Below, piece after piece: positions 58,852 through 64,000 of a DNA stretch of 64,000 nucleotides. Location: positions 119,844,698 to 119,908,697 of the forward strand of contig NC_134096.1 of the NCBI RefSeq assembly GCF_000715075.1, in the 5' to 3' direction. The notes under the pieces were generated by a model. The model did not search any database. It worked only from the letters and a program-made list of their open reading frames with translations, and was not told the origin of the DNA. How positions within the stretch are numbered: position 1 is the stretch's first letter; each line of letters starts with the position of its first letter. The stretch is from Nicotiana tabacum. Lineage: Eukaryota > Streptophyta > Magnoliopsida > Solanales > Solanaceae. The position numbers and the translations under genes were made by a program.

Positions 58852-60662
58852 TAAACACAGAAGTCAAGAAATACCAAAACACATAAATAACACTAACTCA
58901 TGTACTAAAGTTACTGTTACAGACAAGAACAACGCTAGGCGACCTTTCCTAACCATTGTTCTAGTTAGAATATTTTTAATCAGGCTGGCCATTCCTACCG
59001 CAACCTTACTCCTATTTTTGGGCTTGGGACCGCGCGAACCAACTATATTCGCGAAGCTCATCTAACCAAACTGAATTTTCACTTAAGCACTAGAAGTATT
59101 ATCAAGTTCGAAATCAGAGCTGAAATGGCATGATCGAGTACCAAACCTTAGCACATAAAATATGTTTAACCCAATAAAACAAAAAGGATCGAGTACCCAA
59201 CAAAACAAAAAGGATCTAGTTAAGTTTGTAGATTACCTGAATTTGACCTTGTTGGTGAGAGTTCAATCTCCATGTTGTAATTCCCTTCCCCTTCTTTCCC
59301 TTGTGCTTAATTAATCAGTCTCATTAAAATTTGATTATGATACAGTCTGTTTAATAATGTCTTCTTTTTAAGAAAATTACCTTCTTTAAAAAAATATATT
59401 CACTATTAATTTATTCAAAAGATAATTACAAGTAATCCCCAGTAATGGGCATTGATTTATAACATATAGATAAGTGACATTTTCTAATAGGTTAAATTAT
59501 CATTACAGCACAAAAAAGTTATAGTACTGTTTTAGAAAAAAAATCCTAAGTCAGGCAAAGGAAGGATAGACGAGGACAACACAATGATGACATTACACCA
59601 ACACAAGATAATTATACAAACTTGAAATATCCTTCAACCTATAAATGAGAGCTAAATTAGGATTTCTACCCTGAGGAACTTTGTTTTGCAGAAATATAGC
59701 AATGATAAAGTCATCCCCACAAATATTGTGTGTCCCAATCAGAGAAGGTAAGAGCAGTGCCCTCAATCTTAAGGAATTAACTTTCACAAGAATGTCAATA
59801 TAAGAAATGGCCCCTCATTGCCATACTCAACTGCCCACAGGTCCCAGAAACAAAGAAGGAATAAATCTGCATGAAATCCCAACAAATTAAATAACCCCAC
59901 ATATTTATTATCAAAGTGCCCTCCCTTCTCTGCCTTTGCCTTGTATGTACCACCAACCCTAATTGTGACCCAACCCCATTAATTTTGTATACAATTTGTT
60001 TTTATTCTTTTATGTGTATATTAATCTCCATTGACTGTCAGAAATCTACTTGATTGGATGCTGCAAGTTTGACTTCCTTTTGTTATTTTTATTTTAACAT
60101 TTATTTTCCTGTCATAGTTGTAACATGAAATGGATATGAGCGTCTATAATTAAGTTTATAAGGTGTGATCTAATTGTTAAGTACTCAAGGGGAATGGAAT
60201 CGATACTAATTTCTTACAGTATTAGAAACTATTTCAATTGAACGTTTCAAGAAAACAAAGCACAATGTTAAAGCAAAGCAGTTTTCCTTTATAGGGAAAA
60301 AAAACCCCAACGTCTCATGGGGTTGAGAAAAAAGCATATACCAAGCATTATCACCAACTATCTTGTACGACTATATTACTATGTCTTGAAATTAATTGTG
60401 CTCATCTGTAATTTGGCTTCCTACCTCTCCAATATTATTGCTTGGGAAAAAACCTCCGTATAACATAAGTATCTATTTCCGAGGAAATCTAGGTGGGAGG
60501 CAAAGGGGACAAATTAAAGCTTAAATATTAGATCCTAGACCCAATGAATTATGTCGTGTTTTGGGGAAAGAAGTGTTGGAATGGAAATTTCAACCATTTT
60601 AAAAATAAGAATAGAGAAGGACAAAGGGAAAAAAAAAATAGCCATCCTATTTTAAGAGGTAT
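58852..60662. other. Intergenic DNA, no supported gene
   Basis: AT-rich. Short open frames on the minus strand at 58864-59061 and 59593-59787 have no domain I recognise; the second is free of repeats and might be a fragment of an expressed host sequence, but nothing shows it. Confidence 0.5.
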
Positions 60663-61229
60663 ACAACAACAACAACATACCTAATACTATCTCACATTGT
60701 GGGGTCTGAAGAGGGTAGTGTGTACGTAAACCTTACCCCTACCTTGTGAGGATAGAGATGTTATTTCCAATAGACCCTCGACTCAGAAAAGTATAAGCAC
60801 TACATTAATGAAAATAAAGACAAGAAGGGAAAAAATTATATAAAAGCAGAATAAAAACAACGAGACAGTAAGGTGATCAACAATGAAAGAAAACAATGGT
60901 TAGTCATAAAAACCTACTACCAACAGAAAGCGAGACCGCATGCCAATACTACTGTTATGAACTCTCTAGACTACCTACTCTACTATCCTAATCCTCGACC
61001 TCCATACCTTCCTATCAAGGGTCATGTCCTCGGTCAGCTGAAGTTGCGTCATGTCTTGCCTAATCACCTCTTCCCACCTCTTCTTTGGCTGACCTCTACC
61101 TCTCTGTGGGCCCTCCAATGTCAACCTCTCACATCTCCTCACCGGGGCGTCTGTGCTCCTCCTCCTCACATGACCAAACCACCTAAGTCGCGCTTCCCAT
61201 ATCTTGTCCTCAATAGGGGCAACACCCAT
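60663..61229 (-). mobile_element. 3' end of an RTE-like LINE, with (TTG)n tail
   Basis: Minus strand. 61229-60975 encodes the end of a LINE reverse transcriptase ORF ([40 protein letters not shown]) followed by a 3' UTR. 60780-60678 (GAGGGTCTATTGGAAATAAC, CAGACCCCAC) is very like the 3' part of tobacco TS SINEs. It ends in (TTG)5 at 60677-60663. The LTR of element G abuts the coding end at 61229/61230, so the LINE was probably cut by G rather than 5'-truncated here. Confidence 0.8.
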
Positions 61230-61619
61230 TGTAACGAATACTACAATCTCAAAGCATATTGATAAGAACTAAAGGACTATTACAATTACTAGTAGCCGAA
61301 CCAACTCTCAAATTTCAGGCTAACAATAAAAATACTGAATATAAGATAGTTGTGGATATAGGAGAAGATACACAGATAGAAGAATGGAGATGAGAAGCTT
61401 AGACTCAGAGCAAGGAGATGAGAGGAACATATGTTTTCTTCTTCAACAATAGGCATATCCCCAAAATCTCAGACCACCGCCCCCTTTAACAGAACCATTA
61501 TGCCCACTAATCCACCTGAATCCCAAATTAACCTGGCTCAATTATTTATTCTCAGCCCAATAGCTCTTTTCAGCCCAATAGTTATTTGTATGATATTGGA
61601 CTGGGGCTGATTCATAACA
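61230..61619 (-). repeat. 3' LTR of element G
   Basis: 390 bp. On its own strand TGTTATGAATCAGCCCCAGT...TATTCGTTACA. It directly follows a coding tail (NLEDKVLI, stop) and the purine-rich ACGAGAGTAT. The partner LTR is right of the window, so this is inferred from termini and context. Confidence 0.65.
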
Positions 61620-63350
61620 ATACTCTCGTACTAAATAAGAACCTTGTCTTCAAGGTTCGAGAGAGGAAACTCTGATGTTATATTCACATGACAAGCCACC
61701 AGGTAGATAAAAGTCTCATACAATTGGATGCTAATGGATCCATCAAGAGCACAACTTGGATCACAAGGAAGTTTAGAAGCATTGGAAATATAATACAACC
61801 AACAACACATATCTTTTCTAAAAATAAGCTTGTCATCGTCTGAAAGTTTCTCATCGAAAGTTATAGCAAGTTCAAGCTTTCTAACTGTCTCCATTAACGT
61901 TAAAATATCAATTGACCCACTTTTAAGCTTTGCTATTACGACATACATGATAGAAGTTAAACATTTGAGTATATCACCAACAAATCCATCTCCAATACGA
62001 TTTGGATCAATAACTTTTACTTTAGTTTTATACGCATTTCCCTTGTATTCCTTGGTAGAAGATATGGGGAGAGACACCATCCCGACAATATAAACAACAC
62101 TACCCCTAAAGCTTGTTGCAGTCATGTCGCTCAAAGTACATCCTGCATTCTCACGTACAAACTTGGCTTTAGTTGGTCTCTATTCACTTATTGAAACATT
62201 AGAACCAAGAAGGAGTTGTACCCTAGAGAAGTCATATTGTGCAACATTAGATAGAAAGACCTCAGTTTCTTCTACTGAAAGATTTTTATAGAGTGTTTCT
62301 GCAATTTCTCTGCTTAGGTCAGTCATAGGTAAGTACATGAAGTTCCCCATGTGCATCTGACCAGTAGCAAACCATTTCCATATATGTAATCCAAAGGAAT
62401 TTTTAGGTCAGGGAGTGACTCGAGTAACTCGCTGTATTCTATTGTGCTTCCGCTGCTCTTTAAAAAGTTTATGCCGATCGAAAATCCGAATCTGAAATGC
62501 ATTTGAACTTGTAGCCAACACAGACTTAGAGGATTGCAAATCCTTCTCGGCCACACCAACACACATTGTAAAACACACACCAGCTTTACCAACGGTAGTA
62601 AATAACACAAAACGAAAGACAATATTAACGAACAACTCTAAATACGGTGTTATTAGATATGATACATATTCCAACAGTCTCGGCCTCATTGCTCCAGTAT
62701 GAGGGACGCAAATGTGAACCAGGGTTAAATGGAAAGTCAAGTCCGAAGTGAGCAGTTGAAAATAAATGCAAATTGAAGATAAGTGCAACAATAAAGAAAA
62801 TTGCCCTCAAACAAGCACAGGAACTGAATAATGCCCACCCAGCAATGGAATATATAGAAACAGGCATGCCCATTATGAGCTCTCCTGCTTTATCTAGTGT
62901 AATTCCATAAATGTTTGTCATTATCTCATAGTAATGTAGAGATACATGTACCACCATCGCATTATCCTTCTCAACCATATTCAAAATTGTTTTCTTAGTA
63001 TTAGAAGGCAAAGTAGCACAACCATTTAGTATTATGCAACTCAAAACTACAAGCTGAGAATCTCGTAGTAAAGGTTGCTTAATTACCAACGCAAACTCTT
63101 CATCCCAATTTGGATTTTCAGACTCAACAAATAAAATTTCATCTAAGACAAATTTCTCAATAACTGAAACCTGATTAACTATTGTGAACTTCTTATCATG
63201 TTGTTGTACATACTCGTAGCAAGCCAGAAAAGGAATCGACTATGATTTCATATATGAAACATGACCGAGTAACTCTAAAGCATATTTTTGGGGACTTTCA
63301 GTGAACACCTTGTTCATATGCCTTATTTTTCCTACTTCCAAAGCGAAGCC
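61620..63350 (-). pseudogene. Element G, long coding stretch of unknown nature
   Basis: Minus strand, nearly continuous from 63350 to 61631 with few breaks. Pieces are 63089-62625 (LLRDSQLVVLSCIILNGCAT; two hydrophobic stretches), 62622-62323, then YLPMTDLSREIAETLYKNLS (not ATG-started), and 62134-61631 (GFVGDILKCLTSIMYVVIAK, LVACHVNITSEF). The last residues FPLSNLEDKVLI resemble the end of the chromoviral integrase tail. Between Gag (63965-63369) and this tail I see no protease, RT, RNase H or integrase motif. One stop is near 62187. I do not recognise the protein. Confidence 0.5.
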
Positions 63351-63368
63351 AGTCACAGGGAAGACGAT

Positions 63369-64000
63369 CTATGCATTTGGTTTTTCAACACAGGATAAAA
63401 GCAAGGGTGTGTAGTCAAAAAAAACTGGTAATGAATCATCATGCGCAAATTGATATAGCACAATCGAGTCAGTTCCTTCTGAATTTTTGTCAAGCACTTT
63501 GTCTTCATCGTTTGCTAAAGCTGTAGTGTCACAATCTGTATAATCTATAGGTTTAAGTTTAACAGAGTCCGAAGCAACCTGGATTTTAGGAGACAGGACT
63601 GAAGATGGCAATTCACGAGAATCACGCTCGTTAGCTCCATTGGATAATTTATCGAACACATTGGCTGCCTCTGAGTTTCCACCATTGAAGGCGGCCTCCA
63701 AGCCAGACGAGTTTGGTACATGGCTCAGAGTTGAAACTGGAGATACAAAGGTCGCTTCTGGAACCAATGCGGCATAACTCACGTAGTCAACACGGGCTCG
63801 TGAAGTATTTTTCCTACTCACCGAATCTGTGAATGTCCTTTGTCGAAATCGTATACGCAATTTTTCTTTAAAATGCGTCCAATCGAAGAATTGTTTGTTT
63901 CGATGCAACCAAGTGAACCAAGCAAGAGCTTCACCATCAAGGTAAAAGTAAGGAAGAGGTAGCAAGTTCTTCTCTAAGAAACCAAGGTATGTGAGGTACA
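63369..64000 (-). pseudogene. Element G Gag fragment fused to unknown sequence
   Basis: Starts right of the window (minus strand; the frame is open to 64000 with TYLGFLEKNLLPLPYFY). LDGEALAWFTWLHRNKQFFD and WTHFKEKLRIRFRQRTF are the plant gypsy Gag core. After SRKNTSRAR the text becomes Ser/Glu/Asn-rich with no zinc knuckle (EAAFNGGNSEAANVFDKLSN), ending at a stop at 63369 after LLLSCVEKPNA. The same frame seems to continue beyond the stop. Confidence 0.7.

Noticed and set aside
60663..60785. Stand-alone TS SINE
   Set aside because: LINE coding sequence lies upstream in the same orientation and I see no tRNA-like promoter boxes, so the LINE 3' UTR explains it better.

Overview
The window is repeat-dense plant nuclear DNA, most likely from a nightshade (Solanaceae), probably Nicotiana. 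The evidence is the type of its LTR retrotransposons (Tat, Tekay/Del chromovirus, Athila and Tork-like copia), a LINE 3' end with a (TTG)n tail like that of tobacco TS-type retroposons, GT-AG introns, and AT-rich intergenic DNA. No functional single-copy host gene is visible. The only host gene recognised is a broken class-3 lipase (phospholipase A1-II type) near 33.8-34.85 kb.

Layout. (1) 1-33761 is one Tat-lineage Ty3/gypsy element (A, minus strand). Its 5' LTR is at 33098-33761. Gag, protease, RT, RNase H, a second RNase H and integrase run leftwards to 27.3 kb. An intron-containing gene on the opposite strand (antisense ORF) lies beyond pol. Its 3' LTR is left of the window. A is inserted in the 3' part of the lipase gene. 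(2) The antisense gene of A is split at 2030/22573 by a Tekay-type chromovirus (B, minus, 2031-22572). (3) The integrase of B is split by a plus-strand non-coding LTR element (C, 5137-15708). The order is therefore lipase > A > B > C. (4) A also holds a solo LTR at 23316-26299 with a perfect 5-bp target duplication. (5) 35342-40647 is a minus-strand Tork-like Ty1/copia element with a deletion in RT and a long hairpin-rich non-coding stretch. (6) 41.4-43.15 kb has palindromic tandem repeats and an LTR fragment. (7) 43.15-45.03 kb plus 58.81-58.85 kb is a second LTR fragment, cut by an Athila-type element (D, minus, 45035-58812). D has the lowest LTR divergence by hand count. (8) 60.66-61.23 kb is the 3' end of an RTE-like LINE, and 61230 to the right edge is a gypsy-like element (G, minus). 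G joins a Gag fragment to roughly 600 codons that match no retroviral domain I know.

Almost every coding region is broken by stops or frameshifts. Many lesions are TGG to TAG or Asp to Asn (G-to-A on the coding strand), as expected from decay of methylated DNA. The intact signals are mostly structural: LTR termini, tRNA primer sites, polypurine tracts and target duplications. The less expected material is the intron-bearing antisense gene, GC-rich tandem cassettes at one fixed place in several LTR families, the hairpin array in the copia element, and the chimeric gene at the right edge.
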